This document shows, piece by piece, positions 26,364 to 35,883 of a stretch of 64,000 nt of DNA. The translations under genes were made by a program, and so were the position numbers. Each line of letters begins with the position of its first letter. Positions within the stretch are counted from its first letter, which is position 1. The notes under the pieces are model-generated. The model did no database searches. It was not told the origin of the DNA and saw only the letters and a program-made list of their open reading frames with translations. The DNA is from CADEDV01 sp964596345 (GTDB taxonomy: Bacteria; Bacteroidota; Bacteroidia; Chitinophagales; Chitinophagaceae): assembly GCA_964596345.1 (NCBI GenBank), contig CAZQSZ010000001.1, forward strand, positions 124,001-188,000, given 5' to 3'.

Positions 26364-27818
26364 ATGGCATTACTCAGATACGAATCACAGGTAAGACCAC
26401 CGCTGGTAGATGGTAACAAGGATTATCACCAGGTAACAGAAGATATTTGCCGCCCGGTTGAAGCAAAACCTTCCCGGCTCTGGTGGATGGGATTTTTGAT
26501 CTCTGTTGCACTGCTGATCTTCGGTATTGTATCCGTTACTATGGAGGTAATATATGGTACGGGTCAGTGGAACCTGAATAAAACGATCGGATGGGGTTGG
26601 GATATCACCAACTTCGTATGGTGGGTGGGTATCGGTCACGCCGGAACCCTGATCTCTGCGATCTTATTATTGTTCCGCCAGGGATGGAGAACGGGTGTGA
26701 ACCGGGCCGCAGAAGCGATGACCATCTTTGCGGTAATGTGTGCGGGACAGTTCCCGATCTGGCACATGGGTCGTGTGTGGAATGCGTTCTTTGTACTTCC
26801 TTATGCCAATACAAGAGGTCCTTTGTGGGTGAACTTTAACTCACCCTTGCTCTGGGACGTATTTGCGATCTCAACTTACTTTACGGTTTCTTTATTATTC
26901 TGGTATTCTGGTTTATTACCTGACCTGGCCACCCTGCGTGACCGTGCCAAAGAAAAATGGAGAAAAGCTTTTTATGGCGTAGCCGCTTTCGGATGGACGG
27001 GTTCCACCAAGCACTGGCAGCGTCATGAAGCCTTATCACTGGTATTGGCCGGGTTGAGTACACCACTTGTATTATCAGTACACACAATTGTATCCTTCGA
27101 CTTCGCCACTTCCGTTGTTCCGGGCTGGCATACCACGATCTTCCCGCCTTACTTCGTAGCAGGTGCCATCTTCTCCGGTTTTGCGATGGTACAAACCCTG
27201 TTGCTGGTAACAAGAAAAGTATTAGCCCTCGAAGATTATATTACTCTTGAACATATTGAAGTGATGAATAAAGTAATCGTACTCACGGGTTCTATCGTGG
27301 GTATCGCTTACCTCACCGAGTTGTTCATGGCCTGGTATTCACATGTGGACTACGAATGGTTTGCGTTCAAAGAAAACCGGTTAAGCCTGAGCAGTCCTTA
27401 TGGCTGGAGCTACTGGCTGATGATGGGCTGTAACGTATTATCGCCACAGATCTTCTGGTTCCGCAAAATGAGAAGGAACCTGCTGGTTACTTTCTTCATG
27501 TCGATCCTGGTCAATATCGGTATGTGGTTTGAACGTTTTGTGATCATCGTTACTTCGGTATACCGGGACTACCTGCCGAGTGCATGGAGTACGTATTATA
27601 CACCTACTATCTGGGAAGTTGGTTTCTATATGGGAACATTCGGGTTGTTCTTTACCTGTTATTTCCTGTTCTCTAAATTCTTCCCGGTTATTGCGCTGGC
27701 AGAGATCAAGCATATCCTGAAACGAAGCGGGGAGAATTATAAAGAGAAAATGGATGAAGTGGAAAAAGAAACAACGGATGAATTCGGTAATAAACACGGA
27801 CACGACCACGGAGCATAA
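26364..27818 (+). CDS. actC: Alternative complex III subunit ActC, NrfD/PsrC-type
   Basis: The 484-residue integral membrane subunit has about ten TM helices of the NrfD/PsrC type. It holds the quinol-oxidation site at the membrane face beside ActB's iron-sulfur clusters. Recognisable elements include GWGWDITNFVWWVGIGHAG, the repeated FxxWYSGLLPDLATLRDRA motif and HTIVSFDFATSVVPGWH, all strongly conserved in ActC. The C-terminal tail is charged and His-rich (KHGHDHGA). A related ActF is encoded four genes downstream. Confidence 0.92.
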   Translation: MALLRYESQVRPPLVDGNKDYHQVTEDICRPVEAKPSRLWWMGFLISVALLIFGIVSVTMEVIYGTGQWNLNKTIGWGWDITNFVWWVGIGHAGTLISAILLLFRQGWRTGVNRAAEAMTIFAVMCAGQFPIWHMGRVWNAFFVLPYANTRGPLWVNFNSPLLWDVFAISTYFTVSLLFWYSGLLPDLATLRDRAKEKWRKAFYGVAAFGWTGSTKHWQRHEALSLVLAGLSTPLVLSVHTIVSFDFATSVVPGWHTTIFPPYFVAGAIFSGFAMVQTLLLVTRKVLALEDYITLEHIEVMNKVIVLTGSIVGIAYLTELFMAWYSHVDYEWFAFKENRLSLSSPYGWSYWLMMGCNVLSPQIFWFRKMRRNLLVTFFMSILVNIGMWFERFVIIVTSVYRDYLPSAWSTYYTPTIWEVGFYMGTFGLFFTCYFLFSKFFPVIALAEIKHILKRSGENYKEKMDEVEKETTDEFGNKHGHDHGA

Positions 27819-27829
27819 AGAGAAAGTGG

Positions 27830-27905
27830 TTGGCTAATAGCTAACCAAGGTATAAAAATGATTTTTTCTTGCTAACAGCTAAAAACTGTCAGCTAAAAGC
27901 TAACA
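27830..27905. repeat. Short-word GCTAA repeat upstream of actD
   Basis: The gap between actC and actD carries several copies of GCTAACA/GCTAAAA (GGCTAATAGCTAACC, GCTAACAGCTAAAAACTG, CAGCTAAAAGCTAACAT). It resembles the array before actC and is likely the same intergenic repeat type. Confidence 0.5.
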
Positions 27906-27909
27906 TACA

Positions 27910-28500
27910 ATGGGAGTTAAAAAATTTGTAGTTGGAAATTTTGATGATGAAGCGGTCCTTTTTCCTGCGGTGAAAAAAGTACGCCGGGCCGGGTATAAGA
28001 TCCATGATGTATTCACGCCATTCCCGATCCATGGTTTAGATCATGCGATGGGTCTTCGTGATACCAGCCTGCATACGGCCGGTTTCATCTATGGCATTAC
28101 CGGAACAACCACGGCTGTAAGTTTCATTACCTGGGCACTCACCATTGACTGGCAGCTGAACTTTGGCGGTAAACCATTCTTTTCGTTACCTGCGTGGATT
28201 CCCATCACGTTTGAGCTGACCGTATTGTTTGCTGCCGTGGGAATGGTGTTGACGTTTTGCTATCTCTGTCAATTGGCCCCCTTTGTAAAGAAAGACCACT
28301 TTAACCCCCGTTCAACAGACGATACATTTGTGATGGCGCTGGAGTGTACAGAGAAAACGAACGAAGCAGAAGCGATCAGTTTTTTACAAAGTATCGGTGC
28401 TAAAGAAGTAAAAGTTGATTATAAAGAAACCGGCTGGTGGCTGGGTCGTTACGACAAAGACACGAAGCGTTTCGAGAAAAAAGCAGAAGCAGTTCATTAA
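27910..28500 (+). CDS. actD: Alternative complex III subunit ActD (DUF3341)
   Basis: The 196-residue subunit has a soluble N-terminus (VGNFDDEAVLFPAVKKVRRAGYKIHDVFTPFPIHGLDHAMG, described here in parts) followed by two TM helices (about 55-80 and 95-120) and a soluble C-terminal segment. These match the DUF3341 subunit of ACIII, which packs against ActC/ActF on the membrane. It has no redox cofactor. Confidence 0.9.
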   Translation: MGVKKFVVGNFDDEAVLFPAVKKVRRAGYKIHDVFTPFPIHGLDHAMGLRDTSLHTAGFIYGITGTTTAVSFITWALTIDWQLNFGGKPFFSLPAWIPITFELTVLFAAVGMVLTFCYLCQLAPFVKKDHFNPRSTDDTFVMALECTEKTNEAEAISFLQSIGAKEVKVDYKETGWWLGRYDKDTKRFEKKAEAVH

Positions 28501-28513
28501 TTATTAATAAACA

Positions 28514-29161
28514 GTGATGAAAAAATTTTTGATCATAACAGGGTTTGCAGCGATGGTGCTGGGTGCAGTTAGTTGCAGCAATATCCGCCGTGAGGAAGGA
28601 CGGGTATATATGCCGGACATGTCCTATAGCCGTGCTTATGAAACCTATGCTTCCACCGAGGCGTTGGATAAAGCCGGTGTTTTTTACAACGCAAGACCTG
28701 TGGAAGGAACGATGGCAAGAGGCGATATGGCGGCCTACCCGTATAAGAACGACTCAGCCGGTTATGCCATGTCTGTGAATGTAAAAAGCCCTCTTGATCC
28801 TGCTACTGTCGATATGAAAGAAGCAGAGCGTTTATACTTGGTGAATTGCGGCATCTGCCATGGTACCAAACTGGATGGTAACGGTCCTTTGTGGAAAGGT
28901 GGCGATGGTCCTTTTCCCAACGCACCAAGAAACTTGCTGACGGATCCTGTAGTGGCGAATATGGCCGAAGGAACCATGTTCCATTCTTTAACATACGGAA
29001 GGAATACGATGGGAAGTTATGCTTCTCAAATGAGCACCAAACAACGCTGGGAGGTGATAGCCTATGTAAAAATGAAACAAGCGCAGGGAAAAACAACTGT
29101 TGCTGCGCCGGCTGCTGCCGCTGCTGATAGTGTGAAAGCAACAACAACGACTGGAAAATAA
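28514..29161 (+). CDS. actE: Alternative complex III subunit ActE, monoheme cytochrome c lipoprotein
   Basis: The 215-residue lipoprotein has a lipobox Cys21 (LGAVSC) and one cytochrome c domain with CxxCH at C112-H116 (NCGICHG). A Met-containing axial region follows (GTMFHSLTYGRNTMGSY). It carries the monoheme that hands electrons from ActA to the oxidase or a soluble carrier. The C-terminus is Ala-rich and low-complexity. It lies 13 bp after actD. Confidence 0.9.
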   Translation: MMKKFLIITGFAAMVLGAVSCSNIRREEGRVYMPDMSYSRAYETYASTEALDKAGVFYNARPVEGTMARGDMAAYPYKNDSAGYAMSVNVKSPLDPATVDMKEAERLYLVNCGICHGTKLDGNGPLWKGGDGPFPNAPRNLLTDPVVANMAEGTMFHSLTYGRNTMGSYASQMSTKQRWEVIAYVKMKQAQGKTTVAAPAAAAADSVKATTTTGK

Positions 29162-29198
29162 CTGAACCTGTTTTTGAAGAAATTATAAATGTAAACTG

Positions 29199-30443
29199 AT
29201 GTCTATCCGGGAAAATTTTGTAGTACCAAAGCGATACAATACGATAGCAATATCTTTGATGGTAGTGGGAATTCTTGCCATCGTGGGTTTGTATGTAACC
29301 AGTGGATCAAAGGATGATGCGCACCAACAGGCCCGTTTCTGGGCATCGCTGCTGCAAAACAGCGTTTATTTCTTATTAGTAGTGAATGCGAGTATGTTCT
29401 TTATCTGTGCCACCACACTGGCATGGGGTGGCTGGCAGATGGCATTCCGCCGGGTGCCGGAGGCAATATCTGCGGTAGTGCCTGTTGTGGGTGTGATCTG
29501 TGCAGCTATTTTACTGGCAATTACTTTTGGAGGCAATCATGCAATCTATCACTGGACAGACGCAGAGCATGTAAAACATGATCCAACCTTATTACACAAA
29601 GAAGGATTTTTAAATAAAGGATTTTTCGCCATTGCTACTGTATTAACGGTGGTATTGTGGTCTGTACTGGGCTGGAAGATGAGACAGTTATCCCGCAGCC
29701 TGGATAACGAACCCCTTAAAACAGTAGAAGAAAGAAGAAAATATATCTGGAAGAACACTGTATGGGCGGCCGGCTACATTGTGGTGTTTGCATTGACCGT
29801 AATGTCTTCACTGCCCTGGTTGTGGCTGATGAGCATCGATGCACACTGGTATTCCACTATGTACAGCTGGTACACATTCGCCAGTACATTTGTTGCGGGT
29901 ATGGCACTGATCGCCTTGTTCGTGGTATTCCTGAAAAACAATGGTTACCTGGAATATGCCACCAATGAACACCTGCATGATATCGGTAAATTCATGTTCG
30001 CATTCTCGGTATTCTGGACCTATCTCTGGTTTTCGCAGTTCATGCTGATCTGGTATGCAAACATTCCGGAAGAAACAGTTTATTTCAAACCAAGGGCAGA
30101 AGGAGCCTATAGCGGAATTTTCTGGCTTATGTTCTTAATCAATTTCCTTGCTCCGTTGTTAATACTAATGACAAGGGGTGCTAAAAGGAACTATGGAACT
30201 ATTACGTTCATGGCATTGCTGATCATTTTTGGCCACTGGCTGGATTTCTACCAGATGGTATTCCCCAGTCCGATGACCGATGAAAAAGGAGTTACACATG
30301 TACCCATGATCCTGTATGATTTTGGCGTGGCATTGGGTTTTGTAGGACTGATCATGTTTGCAACAGGAAGAGCATTAAGCAAAGCTCCGCTGCTGGCAAA
30401 GAATCATCCTTTTGTAAAAGAAAGTCTGATACACCATACATAA
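29199..30443 (+). CDS. actF: Alternative complex III subunit ActF
   Basis: The 414-residue integral membrane protein has about ten TM helices and is a paralogue of ActC in the NrfD superfamily. Identifying elements are SNxxYFLLVVNASMFFICATTLAWGG, the SLPWLWLMSIDAHWYSTMYSWY block and FAFSVFWTYLWFSQFMLIWYANIPEET. It completes the six-gene ACIII module. ActF contributes to the membrane arm and possibly proton movement; that is from structural work on homologues. Confidence 0.9.
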   Translation: MSIRENFVVPKRYNTIAISLMVVGILAIVGLYVTSGSKDDAHQQARFWASLLQNSVYFLLVVNASMFFICATTLAWGGWQMAFRRVPEAISAVVPVVGVICAAILLAITFGGNHAIYHWTDAEHVKHDPTLLHKEGFLNKGFFAIATVLTVVLWSVLGWKMRQLSRSLDNEPLKTVEERRKYIWKNTVWAAGYIVVFALTVMSSLPWLWLMSIDAHWYSTMYSWYTFASTFVAGMALIALFVVFLKNNGYLEYATNEHLHDIGKFMFAFSVFWTYLWFSQFMLIWYANIPEETVYFKPRAEGAYSGIFWLMFLINFLAPLLILMTRGAKRNYGTITFMALLIIFGHWLDFYQMVFPSPMTDEKGVTHVPMILYDFGVALGFVGLIMFATGRALSKAPLLAKNHPFVKESLIHHT

Positions 30444-30503
30444 TTAATGATATCGTTAACCGCTTGAGTAGTTAATCAGGAAGAAAAAATTGAATTATAG
30501 TTT

Positions 30504-31565
30504 ATGCAAACAACGTTCATCGTAGCGATACTGGTCCTCGGTTTCCTGGTCACGTTCCAGATCGCCAAGGCCAGCGAATATGTAGCCATTCTGAGGGGTG
30601 AAGAAAGATCCCGAAAACAATCTAATAAGATCAACGGCTTTTTGCTGCTGGTATTCCTGATTGCGGGATTGATCGGTGTTTATTATTGCAATGAACAATT
30701 GAAAGGAAAGATCCTGGGTGCACCAGCTTCTGACCATGGTGTGCTGGTTGACAGGATGCTTTATATCACTTTGGCACTGACCTTTATCGTATTTGTTATT
30801 ACACAGGTGGCCCTGTTCTGGTTTTCTTATAAATACCAGGAGTCTGATAACAGGAAGGCTTTCTACTACCCGCATAATAACAAACTGGAAGTGATCTGGA
30901 CCGTTATCCCGGCTATCACCTTGACCGTACTGGTAGGTTTTGGTATCTTTTATTGGTTTAAAATTACCGGCGAAGCACCTAAAGATGCTATGCAAGTGGA
31001 AATAGTGGGCAGCCAGTTTAAATGGGAATACCGCTATCCGGGTGCAGACAAAGTGCTGGGAAAAAAATATTACAAGGAGATCAGTGATGCTAAGAACAAT
31101 CCACTGGGACAATTATGGGATGACCCTGCCAACCATGATGATATTTATGTAAGTGGTGAGCCGATGCACCTGGTGGTGAATAAACCGGTGAAGCTGGTGA
31201 TCGGTGCCAAAGATGTAATTCATGATGTGGGCCTGGCACATTTCCGGATGAAAATGGATGCGGTTCCGGGTACACCTACCACCATGTGGTTCACACCTAC
31301 CAAGACCACAGCCGATATGAAGAAAGAAACCAAGAACCCTGATTTCGTATATGAAATTTCCTGCGACCAGATGTGTGGTAAGGGGCACTGGAGTATGAGG
31401 GGGGAGATCATTGTGGAAACACAGGAAGAATTTGATGCCTGGCTGGCGAAGAAAGATCCGCAGTATGCAAAGATCGCCCCGGCTAAAAAGATGGAACCGG
31501 CTAAAGATTCAACAACAGCACCGGCTGTCCTGAAAGATTCGGTAATTGCACAGGTAATAAAATAA
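30504..31565 (+). CDS. coxB: Cytochrome c oxidase subunit II
   Basis: The 353-residue subunit has two extra N-terminal hydrophobic segments (about 1-22 and 45-66) before the usual two TM helices (about 90-115 and 130-152) and a cupredoxin domain. The CuA ligands are visible as C-x3-C-x3-H-x2-M in ISCDQMCGKGHWSM. The C-terminus is acidic/Pro-rich and lacks a cytochrome c domain, so the electron donor is probably ActE or ActA directly. It is the first oxidase gene after ACIII, which fits a supercomplex. Confidence 0.92.
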   Translation: MQTTFIVAILVLGFLVTFQIAKASEYVAILRGEERSRKQSNKINGFLLLVFLIAGLIGVYYCNEQLKGKILGAPASDHGVLVDRMLYITLALTFIVFVITQVALFWFSYKYQESDNRKAFYYPHNNKLEVIWTVIPAITLTVLVGFGIFYWFKITGEAPKDAMQVEIVGSQFKWEYRYPGADKVLGKKYYKEISDAKNNPLGQLWDDPANHDDIYVSGEPMHLVVNKPVKLVIGAKDVIHDVGLAHFRMKMDAVPGTPTTMWFTPTKTTADMKKETKNPDFVYEISCDQMCGKGHWSMRGEIIVETQEEFDAWLAKKDPQYAKIAPAKKMEPAKDSTTAPAVLKDSVIAQVIK

Positions 31566-31609
31566 TTAATAGCAACGCAGCCCTTAAACCTGCGGTAAAC
31601 GATACGATT

Positions 31610-33421
31610 ATGAGCGAAGCAATGTCTGTACATCCTGAAATTGTTACAACACATGATGTTCATCATGATGAACATGGTGGCGGTCACCATAAAGAGACCT
31701 TCATCAGTAAGTACATCTTTAGCATGGACCATAAGACCATCGGTAAACAGTTCCTGATTACCGGTATCATCTGGGCTATTATTGGTGGCTTGTTCTCGGT
31801 GTTGTTTCGTTTGCAATTAGGTTACCCTGACCAGTCGTTCCCGATACTGGAAACTTTCTTTGGTCATTGGGCTAAAGGAGGCCAGATACAACCTGAATTT
31901 TATTATGCCCTTGTTACCATGCACGGCACCGTGTTAGTGTTCTTTGTATTGACAGCGGGATTGAGCGGTACCTTCGCAAACATTCTTATTCCATTGCAGA
32001 TCGGTGCCAGGGATATGGCATCCCCTATGCTGAACATGTTGTCTTACTGGTTCTTTTTCCTGGCCAGTGTGATCATGCTTTCTTCCTTATTCATTCAAAC
32101 CGGGCCTGCTTCCGGTGGCTGGACCATTTATCCGCCATTGAGTGCATTAGGCCAGGCCTCGGATGGTTCTAAACTGGGGATGGACCTGTGGCTGGTGAGT
32201 ATGGCGATGTTCATTGTGTCTTCATTATTGGGTGGTCTTAACTATATTTCTACCATTCTGAACATGCGTACCAAAGGGATGAGCATGACAAGAATGCCGC
32301 TGACCATCTGGGCGATGTTCTTTACAGCCGTGTTAGGAGTATTGTCCTTCCCGGTATTATTATCCGGTGCGATCTTATTATTGTTTGACCGTAACCTCGG
32401 CACCAGCTTCTTCCTGAGTGATATCGTGGTGAATGGTGAAGTATTGCCCAACGAAGGTGGTAGTGCCATCCTGTTCCAGCACTTGTTCTGGTTCCTCGGT
32501 CACCCTGAAGTATATATCATCCTGTTACCTGCCATGGGTATGGTATCGGAGATCATGTCGGTGAACTCACGCAAGCCGATCTTTGGTTATATGGCGATGC
32601 TCGGTTCTTTATTTGCGATCGCTATCCTCGCCTTCCTGGTGTGGGCACACCATATGTTTGTAACCGGCTTGAATCCCTTCCTGGGTTCCATTTTCGTGTT
32701 ACTGACATTACTGATCGCTGTACCATCCGCTATCAAAGTGTTCAACTGGCTCACCACATTATGGAGAGGTAATATCCGCTTTACGCCGGCCATGTTGTTT
32801 GCGATCGGTTTTGTAAGCTTATTCATTTCCGGGGGCTTAACAGGTATTTTCCTGGGTAACTCCACTATCGATATTCACCTGCATGATACCATGTTCGTGG
32901 TAGCTCACTTCCATATTGTAATGGGTGTGGCTTCTTTCTTCGGCATGTTTGCCGGTGTGTATCACTGGTTCCCGAAAATGTTTGGCCGCTACCTGAACAA
33001 TACATTAGGCTATATCCACTTCTGGGTTACAATGGTGGGTGCTTACCTGATCTTCTGGCCCATGCACTATGAAGGGTTGGCAGGTATGCCACGCCGTTAT
33101 CTTGATAAGAGCGGCTGGGTATCCTTCAACCAGTTTGGCGACCTTGATAAAATGATCACTGTTGTTTCTATCATTGTATTTGCAGTACAGTTGATGTTTG
33201 TATTCAATTTCTTCTATTCTATTTTCAAAGGAAGAAAAGTGACTACACAGAATCCCTGGGGTGCGAATACACTGGAATGGACAACGCCGATCCGTCCTGG
33301 TCATGGTAACTGGGTGGGAGAAATTCCTGAGGTGCACAGGTGGCCTTATGACTATGGTAAAGACGGAAGAGAGTTCATTCCGCAGACAGAACCGATTGGT
33401 GCAAATGAAAGTAAGCACTAA
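31610..33421 (+). CDS. coxA: Cytochrome c oxidase subunit I
   Basis: The 603-residue catalytic subunit has twelve or more TM helices and a His-rich N-terminal tail. The CuB and proton-channel signature GHPEVY is present (about residue 300), with the conserved WAHHMFVTG CuB ligands and the heme ligands in HFHIVMGVASFFG. The GHPEVY Glu places it with A1-type heme-copper oxidases. The CyoE and CtaA genes in the same window indicate heme A. It reduces O2 with proton pumping. Confidence 0.93.
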   Translation: MSEAMSVHPEIVTTHDVHHDEHGGGHHKETFISKYIFSMDHKTIGKQFLITGIIWAIIGGLFSVLFRLQLGYPDQSFPILETFFGHWAKGGQIQPEFYYALVTMHGTVLVFFVLTAGLSGTFANILIPLQIGARDMASPMLNMLSYWFFFLASVIMLSSLFIQTGPASGGWTIYPPLSALGQASDGSKLGMDLWLVSMAMFIVSSLLGGLNYISTILNMRTKGMSMTRMPLTIWAMFFTAVLGVLSFPVLLSGAILLLFDRNLGTSFFLSDIVVNGEVLPNEGGSAILFQHLFWFLGHPEVYIILLPAMGMVSEIMSVNSRKPIFGYMAMLGSLFAIAILAFLVWAHHMFVTGLNPFLGSIFVLLTLLIAVPSAIKVFNWLTTLWRGNIRFTPAMLFAIGFVSLFISGGLTGIFLGNSTIDIHLHDTMFVVAHFHIVMGVASFFGMFAGVYHWFPKMFGRYLNNTLGYIHFWVTMVGAYLIFWPMHYEGLAGMPRRYLDKSGWVSFNQFGDLDKMITVVSIIVFAVQLMFVFNFFYSIFKGRKVTTQNPWGANTLEWTTPIRPGHGNWVGEIPEVHRWPYDYGKDGREFIPQTEPIGANESKH

Positions 33422-33485
33422 CGGGAAGTGATTAAGTCGCAGGTATTGTGAGAGTGAGGTTGTTCTTTAATATTATAAGCGAAAG

Positions 33486-34361
33486 ATGAAGAAGGTAAAA
33501 GACTATTTACAGTTAATCAAACTTTCGCTGAGTATAATGGTGGTGTTCAGCAGTGTGATCAGTTACCTGCTGGCGCCGAAAGTGGTGGAGTATGATTGGG
33601 TGATGATCGTTTTGCTCTTTGCAGGTGGGATGCTGGTAACAGGCAGTGCCAATGCCATCAACCAGGTAGTTGAAAAAGATACCGATGCACAAATGAAGCG
33701 AACCTCCACGAGGCCCGTAGCGGCCGGAAGGATGAGTGTGACAGAAGGCTGGGTTTTCGCCATCATAACCGGTGCGCTGGGTGTTTTTATTCTTGGTTAT
33801 TATTTCAACTGGTTGTCGGCAGGTTTGGCAGCGTTTAGTTTGTTCCTGTATGCTTTTATTTATACGCCGTTGAAGAAAGTCAATTCAATTGCAGTATTGA
33901 TGGGAGCAGTTCCTGGTGCATTGCCTTGTTTGATCGGCTGGACAGCGGGAGATGATCAGTTGTCAACCGGTGGCTGGATCTTGTTTGCCTTCCAGTTCTT
34001 CTGGCAGTTTCCCCATTTCTGGGCAATTGCCTGGGTGGCACACCGGGATTATTCATCCGTAGGATTTAAATTATTACCTGCTGATGAAGGCCCGACAAAG
34101 TTCACGGCGCTGCAGACGATCATGTATTCCCTGTTGTTGTTCCCGGTCACGGTGTTGCCTTATTTTACAGGCATGAGTACCTATGCGGGAGTAACCGGGA
34201 TAATAAGCCTGGTGCTGATATTGCTGGCCAATTTTTTTATGCTCTGGCGTTGTATCAGTTTGTACAAAAAGATGGATGTGAGCTCAGCAAGAAAAGTGAT
34301 GTTTGGAAGTTATATGTATTTGCCGGTGGTATTGCTGGCCTTATTAATGAGTAAAGCTTGA
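33486..34361 (+). CDS. cyoE: Protoheme IX farnesyltransferase (heme O synthase)
   Basis: The 291-residue prenyltransferase (ctaB/cyoE) has about nine TM helices. It carries the aspartate-rich motif NQVVEKDTDAQMKRTSTRP (N-x3-DxxD-x2-M-RT), the second conserved loop TPLKKVNSIAVLMGAVPGALP, and HRDYSSVGFKLLP. It converts heme B to heme O, which CtaA (63880 onward) then oxidises to heme A. It sits between subunit I and III genes, a common Bacteroidota order. Confidence 0.92.
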   Translation: MKKVKDYLQLIKLSLSIMVVFSSVISYLLAPKVVEYDWVMIVLLFAGGMLVTGSANAINQVVEKDTDAQMKRTSTRPVAAGRMSVTEGWVFAIITGALGVFILGYYFNWLSAGLAAFSLFLYAFIYTPLKKVNSIAVLMGAVPGALPCLIGWTAGDDQLSTGGWILFAFQFFWQFPHFWAIAWVAHRDYSSVGFKLLPADEGPTKFTALQTIMYSLLLFPVTVLPYFTGMSTYAGVTGIISLVLILLANFFMLWRCISLYKKMDVSSARKVMFGSYMYLPVVLLALLMSKA

Positions 34362-34377
34362 TAACAATAAAAGTGAG

Positions 34378-34947
34378 ATGGATATAGTGACCAATCAACA
34401 ACGAAAAAAACTTCATCCACACAAGTTCACCTTGTGGGTTGCTATTGCAAGTATCCTGATGATGTTTGCAGGTCTGACCAGTGCTTTTATCGTAAAAAGC
34501 AACCAGGCCAACTGGCAGGGGGTGGAGGAAATGCCGAAGTTCTTTTGGTATTCAACTGTGGCGATCCTGCTGAGCAGCCTGGCCATCCAGATGGCACTGC
34601 GGGCTTTTCAGCAACGGGAAATGGGCAGGTACAGGTCGCTGATTGCAACAACGCTGGTACTCGGAGTTCTTTTTATCGTATTTCAGTGGTTAGGGTTTGG
34701 AGAGTTGTGGGACCAGCAAATCACCTTTAAAGGAGCAGGAGGCGGACAATTCCTTTATGTAATATTTGGTTTGCATGCGTTGCATGTGCTGGGTGGAATT
34801 GTTGCTTTGATCGTGATGTTCATCAAAGCTTTTTTTGGGAAAACAAAAACATATAGTTCGGTTCCGGTGGAGGTAGCAGCAACATACTGGCATTTTGTAG
34901 ATGGATTGTGGATCTACCTGCTGGTATTCTTCCTCGTCATCGGTTAA
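34378..34947 (+). CDS. coxC: Cytochrome c oxidase subunit III (first copy)
   Basis: The 189-residue subunit III-type protein has five TM helices and the family's HVLGGIVALIVMF and YWHFVDGLWIYLLVFFL motifs. It lacks the two N-terminal helices of long subunit III proteins, as usual for bacterial ba3/caa3-type copies. It is followed by a longer, second subunit III gene. Two subunit III genes in tandem are frequent in Bacteroidota oxidase operons. Confidence 0.88.
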   Translation: MDIVTNQQRKKLHPHKFTLWVAIASILMMFAGLTSAFIVKSNQANWQGVEEMPKFFWYSTVAILLSSLAIQMALRAFQQREMGRYRSLIATTLVLGVLFIVFQWLGFGELWDQQITFKGAGGGQFLYVIFGLHALHVLGGIVALIVMFIKAFFGKTKTYSSVPVEVAATYWHFVDGLWIYLLVFFLVIG

Positions 34948-34986
34948 TAATTATAGTGTATAAAGAAATTAATAAAGACAACTAAC

Positions 34987-35859
34987 ATGGCGACAACAGC
35001 AAATGTGCATCAGACGAAATGGTGGAGTGGCGGCAAAAGCCCCTTCAACATGGAGTATGGTAAATTGATGATGTGGTATTTTTTGATGAGTGATGCGTTC
35101 ACCTTTGGTGCATTCCTGATCTCTTATGGTTCTATCCGTTTCAGCCAGAATTTCTGGCCGGATCCGAACGTGGTCTTCAATGCATTTCCCGGAGCCGGTC
35201 ATGCCAACCTGCCGCTGGCTTTTGTGAGTGTAATGACCTTTATCCTCATCATTAGTTCTGTTACCATGGTGCTGGCTGTACATGCCGGTCATAAGGGAGA
35301 CAAACAGGCTGTAGTGAAATGGCTGGGCTGGACGATTGTGGGTGGTTTGGCATTCCTTGGTTGCCAGGCATGGGAATGGCATCACCTGATCACCGGTGAA
35401 CATGCCACCCTGATTGACGGGCAGATCAAAATGGTGGGACAAACAACAACAGTAAATCCCTGGGGTGATCTTGCCTCTGCCTCAGCAGTTGCCGATGCCC
35501 TGAAAAATACATCACATGAAACGTTGGTACAGTTGATAAGCTCCCATGATCATTCTGTATCGCATGAGCAGCTGGCCGGCATGTCACATGAGAAACTGAT
35601 GGGCATGGTGAATACAGCAGACCTGCATATCCGTGAAAACGGGCCGGTGGCTTTCGGTGGTTATTTTTATGGTATCACCGGTTTCCACGGTTTCCACGTA
35701 TTCTCCGGTGTGGTCATCAATATCGTTATGCTGATCATGACACAGAAAGATGTATTCCAGAAAAGAGGCCATTACCTGATGATCGAAAAGGCCGGGTTGT
35801 ACTGGCACTTTGTAGACCTGGTCTGGGTATTCGTATTCCTTTGTTTTTATCTTATTTAA
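34987..35859 (+). CDS. coxC: Cytochrome c oxidase subunit III (second copy, with hydrophilic insert)
   Basis: The 290-residue paralogue has TM helices like the first subunit III but carries a hydrophilic insertion of about 90 residues (about 140-220, containing LVQLISSHDHSVSHEQLAG) before the helix with GFHGFHVFSGVVINIVML and the final HFVDLVWVFVFLCFYLI. The His-rich insert is a good candidate for a metal-binding or partner-contact loop. Tandem placement with the first copy suggests both are in the complex or alternate. Confidence 0.86.
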   Translation: MATTANVHQTKWWSGGKSPFNMEYGKLMMWYFLMSDAFTFGAFLISYGSIRFSQNFWPDPNVVFNAFPGAGHANLPLAFVSVMTFILIISSVTMVLAVHAGHKGDKQAVVKWLGWTIVGGLAFLGCQAWEWHHLITGEHATLIDGQIKMVGQTTTVNPWGDLASASAVADALKNTSHETLVQLISSHDHSVSHEQLAGMSHEKLMGMVNTADLHIRENGPVAFGGYFYGITGFHGFHVFSGVVINIVMLIMTQKDVFQKRGHYLMIEKAGLYWHFVDLVWVFVFLCFYLI

Positions 35860-35883
35860 TTAATTTTTGAAGCTATTTAGATT

